From Lentimicrobiaceae bacterium (lineage in GTDB: Bacteria > Bacteroidota > Bacteroidia > Bacteroidales > P3): a stretch of 33,095 nucleotides of DNA. Positions within the stretch are counted from its first letter, which is position 1. Each line of letters opens with the position of its first letter. The position numbers were made by a program, and so were the translations under genes. The stretch is from the NCBI GenBank assembly GCA_022510485.1, contig JAFLTI010000019.1, positions 1 to 33,095 on the forward strand. Reading direction: 5' to 3'. The notes below the pieces were generated by a model, which worked only from the letters and a program-made list of their open reading frames with translations, did not search any database and was not told where the DNA came from. Shown one piece after another: positions 1 to 6,856 of this stretch.

Positions 1-210
1 TTCGCCATTGTTGCCTGTTATAGCCTCAATCGATATCTGGTCGCAATACTGATAACCTGCTCCCATATCGGCATAGTTGTTCGTCGCCCAAAAGATATTA
101 ACCTGCTGCGTTTCAGTGCTTAAAGTATGGTCTTTAAGCAATGCAGAAAGCAGTTCGTGCGACCGCGCGAAGATTTCATTCTCCCGTATGTCGATTTGAG
201 ACAGCTCCAT
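1..210 (-). CDS. N-terminus of a probable N6-adenine DNA methylase (restriction-modification), cut by window edge
   Basis: Reading the minus strand from the ATG at 210 gives 70 codons open to the window edge, so this is a 5' fragment. An in-frame TGA lies two codons upstream, which makes 210 the first possible start. The peptide contains ARSHELLSALLKDHT (residues 15-29), VNIFWATNNYADMGAGYQY (about 37-55) and AITGNNGE (63-70). From memory, this resembles the N-terminus of the Bacteroidota proteins annotated as restriction endonuclease subunit M / N-6 DNA methylase, where a similar phrase precedes the SAM-binding domain. The catalytic motifs would lie outside the window, so the activity is inferred. 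It is the last visible member of a minus-strand gene run, 38 bp after the 206-aa gene. Confidence 0.55.
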   Translation of the reverse strand, partial: MELSQIDIRENEIFARSHELLSALLKDHTLSTETQQVNIFWATNNYADMGAGYQYCDQISIEAITGNNGE

Positions 211-240
211 TCGTCATTCAATGTTATGCCTTATACACTA

Positions 241-248
241 CAAATTTA
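241..248 (-). promoter_or_regulatory. Possible -7 box upstream of the methylase fragment
   Basis: The minus strand reads TAAATTTG, an exact match to the Bacteroidota -7 consensus TAnnTTTG, about 31 bp before the ATG at 210. No TTG is seen 19-21 bp further upstream, and the region is AT-rich, so the match may be chance. If real, the methylase could be transcribed apart from the genes before it. Confidence 0.25.
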
Positions 249-869
249 CTACTTATTCTTAAATATACTTGTATTAATAAGACAAGCAATATCTTTTATA
301 GAGCCAAGTTTTAGCACTATATTATCTTGAGGCTTATAGTTATGAATGTATATCCGCGCTTCATTCTGATATGAGTATTTACCTCTCTTCATAAAAGGAT
401 GCAATAATCCATTCTCTACTTTCTCGTCATAATATTTAACCGGGAAACAGTTGGGGTACAACTTATGCTCTTCGCAATAGCTATGTATGCGGTTAATAAA
501 TTCTTTGGGATTGTATATGAATACAGCATATTCACCGAACTCAAGCATTCTGGAATCAATTTGGGAATTACTATCGTCGGTATGTATCGCATACATACAA
601 TACAGATAACCCGGATATGTTTCTCGATTTTTAAATACAGTTACATTCTCAAGCTCTATTGAAGACTCATTTAAAATTATCGCTTTGTTGTTTTGGCTAA
701 TATAGCCAAAGCATTCGTACCTATCTCCGCGCAAATGCTCTAGTTTAGATTCTTCATATTTGCGAAAATAGTCGATGTTGTTCATATAAATAACACCATC
801 GTTAAGCAATGCTTCTAAGTGTTCTTTTTGTCCAAATTTTATCAACCCTTTTATTCCGAATTTACCCAT
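249..869 (-). CDS. Hypothetical protein, 206 aa, unrecognised family, in restriction-modification-like context
   Basis: I do not recognise this family with certainty. The 206-aa protein has no signal peptide or membrane segment, is rich in Tyr, Asn, Lys and Glu, and looks cytoplasmic. It begins with IKFGQKEHLEALLNDGVIYM and continues with NNIDYFRKYEE and HLRGDRYE (residues about 10-52). Near the C-terminus it has YSYQNEARIYIH and KLGSIKDIACL. The layout, a short early motif giving a minimum-length product and a later Q/E-A-R strand, vaguely recalls DUF2971-type proteins of unknown function, but I could not confirm this. The ATG at 869 lies 15 bp after the upstream coiled-coil gene and the stop is 38 bp before the methylase fragment, so it probably belongs to one transcript. 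Its DNA is clearly more AT-rich than the nuo region, which suggests transfer. Confidence 0.7.
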   Translation of the reverse strand: MGKFGIKGLIKFGQKEHLEALLNDGVIYMNNIDYFRKYEESKLEHLRGDRYECFGYISQNNKAIILNESSIELENVTVFKNRETYPGYLYCMYAIHTDDSNSQIDSRMLEFGEYAVFIYNPKEFINRIHSYCEEHKLYPNCFPVKYYDEKVENGLLHPFMKRGKYSYQNEARIYIHNYKPQDNIVLKLGSIKDIACLINTSIFKNK

Positions 870-884
870 ATATCGTTTTATTTT

Positions 885-1163
885 TCAGTCTTCAAAACAA
901 TCATCCATCTCATCGAGTTCGTCCTGCAAATCATCTATTCGGTCTTGCAACTCGTCATACCTGCCTGAGAGTATATCGCACCTGTCCTGCTGACGTTCCA
1001 ACTCGTCAATTCGATTTTCCAACGAATGAACCTTGTCGAAGTAATCATCTTCCCGACCATAGCTATAAGTCGGTGTAGGCGTCTGGGCTATTTTTTCTTC
1101 CTCATCATCACCCAACAGCCAATCAAGCAAAAACACCTTCCCGAGAAAACTCAAAAATGACAT
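885..1163 (-). CDS. Small acidic coiled-coil protein, 92 aa
   Basis: A 92-aa protein with a hydrophobic N-terminus (residues 1-17, with Phe, Leu and Trp), an acidic DDEEE patch at 19-23, a Thr/Pro/Tyr-rich linker (27-36) and a predicted coiled coil over roughly 41-88. The coiled coil shows heptad spacing of Leu and Ile (SLENRIDELERQ, then YDELQDRIDDLQDELDEM). The N-terminus could be an amphipathic or membrane-associating helix, but it is not a classical signal peptide. The gene lies 21 bp after the ATPase stop and 15 bp before the 206-aa gene, on the same strand, so co-transcription is likely. No function can be assigned. Similar small coiled-coil proteins are common in Bacteroidota accessory regions. 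Confidence 0.65.
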   Translation of the reverse strand: MSFLSFLGKVFLLDWLLGDDEEEKIAQTPTPTYSYGREDDYFDKVHSLENRIDELERQQDRCDILSGRYDELQDRIDDLQDELDEMDDCFED

Positions 1164-1184
1164 ACAACAGTTTTATTTGTATGG

Positions 1185-2525
1185 TTACAAAAACATCGTC
1201 ATATACACCGGAATGTAGTCTATTCCTTGCTCCCTTTTTAAGTCTTTGGTGTATATTACATATTTATTGCGTATCCGTTTAGCAAATTTTTTGCAAAAGG
1301 CATCCAAGGAAGTATGTGTCTTGTAACCTGAAGACTTAACCTCAACAGGAGAAACCTTATGCCCTTCTGAAATCAAGAAGTCAACCTCATAGTATTTCTT
1401 TCCGTCGGGAGTCGGTATCGTGTGATAAAACAACTGCTTGCCGGATGCCCTCAGCATTTGGGCGATAACATTTTCATAAACATATCCCCAGTTGGTGCTG
1501 AGCTTGTCGTTCAACAGTTTTTGATAAATGAGATTATCCGTAAAGTCCTTATCCTTGAACGCCAGCGTAACAAACAGACCCGTATCGGATGCATATATCT
1601 TGAAACGCCTGTTGTCCATTGTGAGAGCCAAACCGACATTCGGATCATTGGAATGGTATGCCACATTGGTAGCCATGCAATCATTCATCATTTTGATTAT
1701 ACCGGTAGTGCGATCCACACGATCGCCCGGTACAGCCTCCGATACCAGATACCTTGACGCATTTTTGCTCAGTTGCGCAGGTATGGCATCAAACAAGGCG
1801 GTAGCCCTGCCGCTATCGTCTAATTTCCAAAAATCCTCTTCGTACAACGAAACAATATCCCTCTTTACCAAATCTACCGCTTCGAGATTATTTGTCTTGA
1901 TATATTCCGCAACGGCATTCGGCATACCGCCCACCAACATATAAAGGCGAAAATCCCGCATCATCCGCCTATGAACGGCATCGCCCAAGGGCTGTCTTTC
2001 TTCAAATGCCGTGCGCAACAAAGGTACGGTGGCGGTGTCGCCCAAAGCCCAGCGAAACTCCTCGTAATCCATCGGAAACATATCCACCTTGGTTTCTTCA
2101 CTGGGCAACAAAATATCCGCACTGCTTTTATGCACAGTTATGAGTGAACCCGTTTCGATATAGTCGTAGCGACCATCTTTAACCAAATGTTTGATAGCCT
2201 GACGCGCCAAAGGGGCTTTCTGTACCTCATCGAATATGATTACCGACTTTCGTTCAATCAATTCTACCCTATAGATAATCTGAAGCCGAAGAAAGATATA
2301 ATCCAAATCGGATATATCCTTAAACAAGTCGTACACTTCTGCCGGAGCAACGGCAAAGTCGATAAGGATATAGGATTTATACTCCTTTCGGGCAAACTCC
2401 TCGGCAAGGGTGGATTTGCCGATTCGCCTCGCCCCCTGTATCAAAAGCGCCGAACTTCCGTTACGCTCATTTTTCCATTTGAGAAGACGGTCGTACATCT
2501 TGCGCTTAAACAATATTGTATCCAT
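1185..2525 (-). CDS. AAA-type ATPase with DUF4143-like PD-(D/E)XK C-terminal domain, 446 aa
   Basis: The Walker A motif GARRIGKST is at residues 31-39 and Walker B VIIFDEVQ at 95-102, within the AAA fold typical of Bacteroidota ATP-binding proteins that carry C-terminal DUF4143. The C-terminus has a nuclease-like PD-(D/E)XK signature: Glu351 in YVYENVIAQML, Asp382 in YYEVDFLIS and Glu395-x-Lys397 in SPVEVKSS. The ATG at 2525 (MDTILF) is chosen because a longer reading from 2552 would start inside the promoter at 2550-2580. Function is unknown for most members of this family. Links to defence, toxin-antitoxin-like or mobile functions have been proposed, and here the gene heads a run ending in a methylase. 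Nuclease activity is inferred from motifs only. Confidence 0.85.
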   Translation of the reverse strand: MDTILFKRKMYDRLLKWKNERNGSSALLIQGARRIGKSTLAEEFARKEYKSYILIDFAVAPAEVYDLFKDISDLDYIFLRLQIIYRVELIERKSVIIFDEVQKAPLARQAIKHLVKDGRYDYIETGSLITVHKSSADILLPSEETKVDMFPMDYEEFRWALGDTATVPLLRTAFEERQPLGDAVHRRMMRDFRLYMLVGGMPNAVAEYIKTNNLEAVDLVKRDIVSLYEEDFWKLDDSGRATALFDAIPAQLSKNASRYLVSEAVPGDRVDRTTGIIKMMNDCMATNVAYHSNDPNVGLALTMDNRRFKIYASDTGLFVTLAFKDKDFTDNLIYQKLLNDKLSTNWGYVYENVIAQMLRASGKQLFYHTIPTPDGKKYYEVDFLISEGHKVSPVEVKSSGYKTHTSLDAFCKKFAKRIRNKYVIYTKDLKREQGIDYIPVYMTMFL

Positions 2526-2549
2526 CTCAATTACAATAAATTTGCCGCA

Positions 2550-2580
2550 CAAAGATAATTATTTTGTCAATTTCCGCCAA
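2550..2580 (-). promoter_or_regulatory. Bacteroidota promoter of the ATPase gene run
   Basis: On the minus strand the -7 box TATCTTTG (2550-2557) matches TAnnTTTG exactly. The -33 TTG (2578-2580) lies 20 bp upstream, inside the first 33-bp repeat, in TTTGGCGG. Transcription would start near 2543, giving a leader of about 18 nt before the ATG at 2525. This supports the shorter ATPase start. Confidence 0.7.
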
Positions 2581-2650
2581 ATTTTTTATGCCAGTTTTGT
2601 CAATTTCCGCCAAATTTTTTATGCTAGTTTTGTCAGTTTCCGCTAAATGT
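2562..2650. repeat. Three 33-bp tandem repeats upstream of the ATPase
   Basis: TTTTGT begins at 2562, 2595 and 2628, an exact 33-bp period. The first two units are nearly identical across their length, and the third is truncated near 2650 with a few substitutions (CAGTTTCCGCTAAA). On the minus strand each unit carries GGCGGAAATTGACAAAA. The unit nearest the gene supplies the -33 element of the ATPase promoter, so the array overlaps the regulatory region. The remaining bases 2651-2726 hold only a 6-bp inverted repeat, GTTTCA/TGAAAC (2678-2694). Confidence 0.85.
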
Positions 2651-2726
2651 TCCACATTTGCATCGTACGTAATATGCGTTTCAAACCCTGAAACACCAAG
2701 ATGAGCTAATGCGCGAAAAGAGGCAT

Positions 2727-3419
2727 CTAATACACCACCACGAAAGCAGGAACGTTTCCGGCGGGGCTCCACGAGGCGCCGTCTTCTATTATCTCGATTA
2801 CTTTTTTCGCTATATCGTGCGAGGTGCTCTCTATAATCTGGAAATCGACCGGGCGACCCTTGTCGTCGATATCGAAACTCAACACGACAATGCCGTTTTG
2901 GGGTTTATCGGCTTCTGGCGATGTCAGCTTGTATTTATAAAACAACAACGACAGTTTGTCGTAGATATATTTATAGAATGCCTTGTATCCTCTTGCCGGC
3001 ATGGGCGTAGTCGCCGCCAATGATTTGGATTTCGCCTCCGGCTCTTGCCGCCTCTCACGACTATGCCTCGCGTAGGAGTATCTCGAAGAACGGGCTCCGA
3101 GTTGTAAAGAGGCAAGCGCTTTCTCTATTGCGTCTTTAATCGATTCCTCCACGTCTGGAGTTTCCTCCCGGCAATGGGAATTACATACATTATTCCCAAT
3201 CATCAAGTCTGTCTTGGCAACAAAAGAACTTATGGACTCTTCCATACGGCGCAAATGGCTGCTCAAGTCGGGTTCTTGCACTTCATCATAACCGTCTATG
3301 GCATCCGTCAAAAAAGGATCCTGCATAGACTCACGTTCCAAATCATGGGCTTCGTGACCCTTTCGGTTACCTCCTATATAGGACAGTAACCCCATTCTTT
3401 TGTCGTCTTCTCTATGCAT
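2727..3419 (-). CDS. TonB-C-like protein paired with ECF sigma factor, possible regulator lacking a membrane segment
   Basis: The N-terminus (residues 9-46: MGLLSYIGGNRKG, ERESMQDPFLTDAIDGYD) matches the conserved opening of Bacteroidota proteins encoded beside ECF sigma factors, which usually continue with one transmembrane helix and a TonB-like C-terminus. The C-terminal 90 residues fit that TonB-like domain: GYKAFYKYIYDKL at 144-156, GIVVLSFDIDDKGRPVDF at 176-193 and DGASWSPAG at 213-221. The usual transmembrane helix between them is not visible; residues 50-140 are polar and basic. By context it may act as an anti-sigma or signalling partner. The start is ambiguous: ATG at 3419, or ATG at 3395 where family similarity begins. 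Both overlap the sigma gene, which implies translational coupling. Confidence 0.75.
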   Translation of the reverse strand: MHREDDKRMGLLSYIGGNRKGHEAHDLERESMQDPFLTDAIDGYDEVQEPDLSSHLRRMEESISSFVAKTDLMIGNNVCNSHCREETPDVEESIKDAIEKALASLQLGARSSRYSYARHSRERRQEPEAKSKSLAATTPMPARGYKAFYKYIYDKLSLLFYKYKLTSPEADKPQNGIVVLSFDIDDKGRPVDFQIIESTSHDIAKKVIEIIEDGASWSPAGNVPAFVVVY

Positions 3420-3961
3420 GACTTCAAATTGCGTTTACCATTCTGGATATAGCTCTTTACACTCTTCAACCCATAGCCCTTTTGCTCAGAAATCTCGGCA
3501 TACGACTTCTCGGCAAGAAAAAATTCCCTGATACAGTTTTTCTGCTGGTCAGGCAAATGTTCCATACAGTGGTGCAGCGCCTTTAACTGTATTTCATCTC
3601 CATGTTCTTCCAGCAAATTCAAAAATTCAGCGGAATCAACCGGTTCTTCTTTCCAATCTGATACCATTGCCGGGTGACGCTTTCGCAACAATTGCAAGCA
3701 ATGATTGCCGGCTACGCGATACAACCAATTCTTAAAACAGGCTATCTCTTGCCTTTTCACCTTTTCCACCAAGTCTCCGAACAACTGCATAACCGCATCT
3801 TCGGCATCTTCCGGAGTTTTGAGGTACTTTAGGCTCAAACCGTAAAGCAAGGGTATATAACGGCAGTACAAGATGCCGAAATATTTCATATCTCCGGTTC
3901 GAATGTATCGGCTCAGCAAGTCCTCATCGCCTGCATTTTCCCAATCAATCCAATACCTCAT
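3374..3961 (-). CDS. ECF-type RNA polymerase sigma factor, 195 aa
   Basis: The layout is that of a sigma-70 extracytoplasmic-function factor. Region 2 spans residues about 26-90 (YFGILYCRYIPLLYGLSLKY, then TPEDAEDAVMQLFGDL and FKNWLYRVAGNHCLQLLR). Region 4 spans about 128-185 (LHHCMEHLPDQQKNCIREFF, SYAEISEQKGYGLKSVKSY), including a helix-turn-helix. The protein would direct RNA polymerase to its own promoter set. The ATG at 3961 is preferred over a TTG one codon upstream. The 3' end overlaps the TonB-C-like gene by 22-46 bp depending on that gene's start. A TTTCTTTG sequence on the minus strand (3988-3995) is one mismatch from a -7 box, but no clear -33 was found. It is divergent from the vWA gene. 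Confidence 0.92.
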   Translation of the reverse strand: MRYWIDWENAGDEDLLSRYIRTGDMKYFGILYCRYIPLLYGLSLKYLKTPEDAEDAVMQLFGDLVEKVKRQEIACFKNWLYRVAGNHCLQLLRKRHPAMVSDWKEEPVDSAEFLNLLEEHGDEIQLKALHHCMEHLPDQQKNCIREFFLAEKSYAEISEQKGYGLKSVKSYIQNGKRNLKSCIEKTTKEWGYCPI

Positions 3962-4074
3962 CAAGTTCTTTTTAAGTGTCGAAGATACAAAGAAAATTTT
4001 CGTCAGCCTTATGGAATTTTTTCCCTACGGGCATCTATATAGCAAAAACCTTAACAAATAAAATATCAAATGCC

Positions 4075-5772
4075 ATGAAAACTGTATTTATCTGCCTGAT
4101 TGTGATTAGTCTCGTTGTTATAATCACGGCATGGATCTCATTGCGCAAAAGGAAGAATGTTTCTAAGCATGATGCAGAGTCCATTCCCGATGAAGCCGAA
4201 ACGGATGGCTTAACCATAGAAGACGCCGAAATAGCTGCCAAGATACGCGAAACCTTGGCTTCTTTATCCCCGTCCGCAAAACATAAAAGAGTATTCCATA
4301 GCCGTTGCAAAGAGACTACCGGCTCTTTGCCGATGATGGTTTTCAATGATACGCCATCGACAGAATCGTACGCCAAGTTTGCAGACAACCGTTTTCATTC
4401 TCCGGACAAAGAGCCATTATCCACCTTCTCTATCGACGTTGACGTTGCCTCCTACTCCAATATGCGACGCTATATCAACCAAGGAGAGCTTCCTCCGATG
4501 GATTCGGTACGTGTGGAAGAGTTCATTAACTATTTTTCTTATACCTACCCCCAACCTACCGACAGCAACCCCATTCATATAGATTTGGAAGCGGGCGTAT
4601 GCCCTTGGAAGAAACAGCACCGTCTTGTAAAAATAGGACTGAAGACCAAGGATACTCCAACAGAAAATCTACCGGCTGCAAATTTTGTATTTCTGATTGA
4701 TGTTTCCGGCTCTATGGATGAACCGAACAAACTCGGTCTTGTAAAATCCTCCATGAAGATGCTCACCAACCAACTCAGAGCAATAGACCGGGTGTCTATC
4801 GTGGTTTACGGCAGCAACGCCCAAGTGGTGCTGCCCTCCACGCCGGGCGACGAGAAAATCAAGATAAAAAAGGCAATAAAGTCGCTTTCGGCAGCCGGTT
4901 ATACTGCCGGAGAGGCAGGTCTCCGATTGGCATACCAAACAGCTAAAGAAAACTTTATCCAAGGAGGCAACAATCGTATTATCCTTTGTTCTGACGGCGA
5001 TTTCAACTTTGGCGTCTCGGACGAGAGCGGTATTGAGCAACTCGTATCTCAAAAAAGCAAAGACGGAATCTTTTTGTCGGTACTCGGATTCGGCATGGGC
5101 AACTACAAAGACAGCATGATGCAGGTACTTGCCGAAAAAGGAAAGGGAAACCAAGCCTATATCGACAATATTCAGGAAGCCCGCAAGGTGTTGATTTCCG
5201 AATTCGGAAGCACTTTGTTTACCGTAGCCGAAGATGTCAAACTGCAAATTGAGTTCAATCCGGTGCAAGTGCAGTCGTACCGTTTGGTCGGTTACGAAAG
5301 CCGGCTGTTGAAAGACGAAGATTTTAACGACGACAAGAAAGATGCCGGCGATATCGGTGCCGGACACACGGTAACCGCCTTGTACGAAATCATACCGGTT
5401 GGAGTAAGCGGTACGATTCCCGGAACCGTAGATTCTCTTAAATATCAAAAGAAAACGGAACAACCAGCGAGTTTCGACCCCATTCTATCAGAAATGTTGA
5501 CCGTAAAACTCCGTTACAAAAAGCCCGGAGAATCGGAAAGCCGGCTTATGGAAAAAAGTTTAACCGATACGGGTAGCGACAATGTGTCGGAAGACTTTCG
5601 CTTTGCCTCCGCCGTAGCAATGTTCGGACAGCTCTTACGGCATTCCGATTTCAAGGGGGATGCAAATTATCAACAGGTTATCGATATTGCCGAACAAATG
5701 CGCTCAAACGACAGCGAAGGCTATCGAAAAGAGTTCATTAGGCTTGTTAAATCTGCCCAAAGCATGGCTTAA
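4075..5772 (+). CDS. Membrane-anchored von Willebrand factor A domain protein (YfbK-like), 565 aa
   Basis: The chosen ATG (4075) opens with one hydrophobic anchor (residues 4-22), then a basic stretch RKRK. An upstream in-frame start at 3976 would put about 33 unrelated residues before the anchor and is rejected. Residues about 88-205 match the conserved region preceding the vWA domain in YfbK-type proteins (STFSIDVDVASYSNMRRYI, VRVEEFINYF). The vWA domain follows with an intact MIDAS: DVSGS at 209-213, a Thr in GYTAGEAGL and an Asp in LCSDGDFNFG. The C-terminal portion resembles DUF3520. It should bind a divalent metal and mediate protein contacts at the envelope. The exact role is unknown. 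It is divergent from the sigma/TonB-like pair, a neighbourhood that suggests a shared signalling role. Confidence 0.88.
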   Translation: MKTVFICLIVISLVVIITAWISLRKRKNVSKHDAESIPDEAETDGLTIEDAEIAAKIRETLASLSPSAKHKRVFHSRCKETTGSLPMMVFNDTPSTESYAKFADNRFHSPDKEPLSTFSIDVDVASYSNMRRYINQGELPPMDSVRVEEFINYFSYTYPQPTDSNPIHIDLEAGVCPWKKQHRLVKIGLKTKDTPTENLPAANFVFLIDVSGSMDEPNKLGLVKSSMKMLTNQLRAIDRVSIVVYGSNAQVVLPSTPGDEKIKIKKAIKSLSAAGYTAGEAGLRLAYQTAKENFIQGGNNRIILCSDGDFNFGVSDESGIEQLVSQKSKDGIFLSVLGFGMGNYKDSMMQVLAEKGKGNQAYIDNIQEARKVLISEFGSTLFTVAEDVKLQIEFNPVQVQSYRLVGYESRLLKDEDFNDDKKDAGDIGAGHTVTALYEIIPVGVSGTIPGTVDSLKYQKKTEQPASFDPILSEMLTVKLRYKKPGESESRLMEKSLTDTGSDNVSEDFRFASAVAMFGQLLRHSDFKGDANYQQVIDIAEQMRSNDSEGYRKEFIRLVKSAQSMA

Positions 5773-5803
5773 CTCAAAAACATTTTTCATTCTCAAAAAC
5801 ATT
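5773..5803 (+). repeat. 12-bp direct repeat upstream of the nuo operon
   Basis: CTCAAAAACATT occurs exactly at 5773-5784 and again at 5792-5803, a 19-bp period, directly after the vWA stop codon and 59 bp before nuoA. Spacing near two helical turns is compatible with an operator, but the sequence is A-rich and no regulator is known. Confidence 0.6.
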
Positions 5804-5814
5804 AACGACCTTTG
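5785..5814 (+). promoter_or_regulatory. nuoAp: Weak candidate nuo promoter
   Basis: GACCTTTG (5807-5814) is one mismatch from TAnnTTTG, with TTT (5785-5787) 19 bp upstream in place of TTG. It sits in the only gap before the operon and overlaps the direct repeats. Transcription from the vWA gene is the alternative. A small 4-bp hairpin (GCCT/AGGC, 5819-5831) lies between this box and nuoA. Confidence 0.3.
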
Positions 5815-5861
5815 CGAAGCCTTTTTTAGGCGGTTTTTTGTTGTATTTTACTCAATACGCT

Positions 5862-6215
5862 ATGTCGAACCTATTATTGCTCTTGGTCGTTGTGCTTACA
5901 GCGGTGGCGCTTGTGTGCGCCGGCTGGGGATTCGGGGTCTGGCTCAGTCCCCGTTCCTACAATCCCTTAAAAGAAGAAACCTACGAGTGCGGCGTTCCCA
6001 CACGAGGCAGAAGCTGGATGCAGTTCCGCGCCGGTTACTACCTCTTTGCCCTGCTCTTTCTGATGTTCGATGTGGAAGCCGTATTCCTTTTTCCTTGGGC
6101 GGTAATCGCTAACGAAATGGGTACGGCAGCCCTCTATACCGTTTTGTTTTTCTTGGTGGTGCTGACCCTCGGTCTGGCATACGCATGGAAGAAAGGAGCT
6201 TTGGAATGGAAATAA
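5862..6215 (+). CDS. nuoA: NADH-quinone oxidoreductase subunit A
   Basis: A 117-aa inner-membrane subunit of the complex I membrane arm, near the quinone channel. It has three membrane segments (residues about 3-25, 58-80 and 88-108). The loop between the first two carries [18 protein letters not shown], whose Glu-Cys-Gly is the conserved family signature that moves during quinone reduction, and [14 protein letters not shown] is also conserved. The ATG at 5862 is chosen; a TTG at 5838 would add eight residues with no support. The gene is first in the nuo operon and overlaps nuoB by 10 bp. Confidence 0.96.
   Translation: MSNLLLLLVVVLTAVALVCAGWGFGVWLSPRSYNPLKEETYECGVPTRGRSWMQFRAGYYLFALLFLMFDVEAVFLFPWAVIANEMGTAALYTVLFFLVVLTLGLAYAWKKGALEWK
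6193..6198 (+). promoter_or_regulatory. Shine-Dalgarno site deciding the nuoB start
   Basis: AAGGAG lies inside the end of nuoA, 7 nt before the ATG at 6206. It supports that start over the upstream in-frame ATG at 6185, which has no such site. Confidence 0.55.
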
Positions 6216-6838
6216 GAAAACCCAAGATTAAAGGTATTCCCTACGAGGATTTCAAAGACAACGAATACATCGAAACCCTACGCAAAAACGGCGTGGGCGT
6301 GGTGCTGGGCAACTTAGACAGCGTAATCAACTGGGGGCGTTCCAATTCGTTGTGGCCCTTGACCTTTGCCACCAGCTGCTGCGGTATAGAATTTATGAGC
6401 GTGGGGGCGGCACGCTACGACTTTGCCCGGTTCGGGTTTGAAGTGGCGCGCGCCAGTCCGCGACAGGCAGATATGATTATGGTGGCAGGCACCATCGTCA
6501 ACAAGATGGCACCGGTGCTTTACCGGCTCTACGAACAGATGGCGGATCCAAAATACGTAATCGCCGTGGGCGGCTGCGCTATCAGCGGCGGTCCTTTCTC
6601 TAAGTCGTACAACGTATTGCAGGGTGTAGACAAGATTATTCCCGTAGACGTCTACATTCCCGGATGCCCTCCCCGTCCGGAAGCCTTGCTGTACGGTATG
6701 ATGCAGTTGCAGCGTAAAGTCAAGGTGGAACACTTCTTTGGCGAAGTAAACAGGAAAGAACCCAAAAGTCACCGCTTTCCCGAACTCCGCCCCGAAGAAC
6801 AGCCTGTTTTCGCCTCCAAATATCAAGACAACGAATAA
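6206..6838 (+). CDS. nuoB: NADH-quinone oxidoreductase subunit B
   Basis: A 210-aa peripheral subunit that holds the terminal [4Fe-4S] cluster N2, which passes electrons to quinone. The ligands are visible: tandem Cys58-Cys59 in [11 protein letters not shown], Cys124 in VGGCAISGG and Cys154 in [22 protein letters not shown] is conserved in the family. The start at 6206 is preferred over 6185 because of the AAGGAG site, and it overlaps the nuoA stop region by 10 bp. The C-terminal 50 residues are hydrophilic and variable. nuoCD follows after 18 bp. Confidence 0.97.
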   Translation: MEIRKPKIKGIPYEDFKDNEYIETLRKNGVGVVLGNLDSVINWGRSNSLWPLTFATSCCGIEFMSVGAARYDFARFGFEVARASPRQADMIMVAGTIVNKMAPVLYRLYEQMADPKYVIAVGGCAISGGPFSKSYNVLQGVDKIIPVDVYIPGCPPRPEALLYGMMQLQRKVKVEHFFGEVNRKEPKSHRFPELRPEEQPVFASKYQDNE

Positions 6839-6856
6839 CGACCGTATTTAACCGAT

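Noticed and set aside
2562-2650. CRISPR array
   Set aside because: The units are directly adjacent with no unique spacers, only three copies, and no cas genes nearby.
2527-2772. Minus-strand frame of 81 aa with repeated NLAEIDK segments
   Set aside because: The 33-bp period is divisible by three, so tandem DNA repeats stay open in frame. It overlaps the ATPase promoter and the end of the TonB-C-like gene and has no start signal.
3976-4074. N-terminal extension of the vWA protein
   Set aside because: It would place about 33 unrelated residues before the membrane anchor; the ATG at 4075 begins directly with the anchor.
5819-5840. Terminator before nuoA (GCCT/AGGC followed by T-run)
   Set aside because: The stem is only 4 bp and lies between the candidate promoter and nuoA, where a terminator would not make sense.
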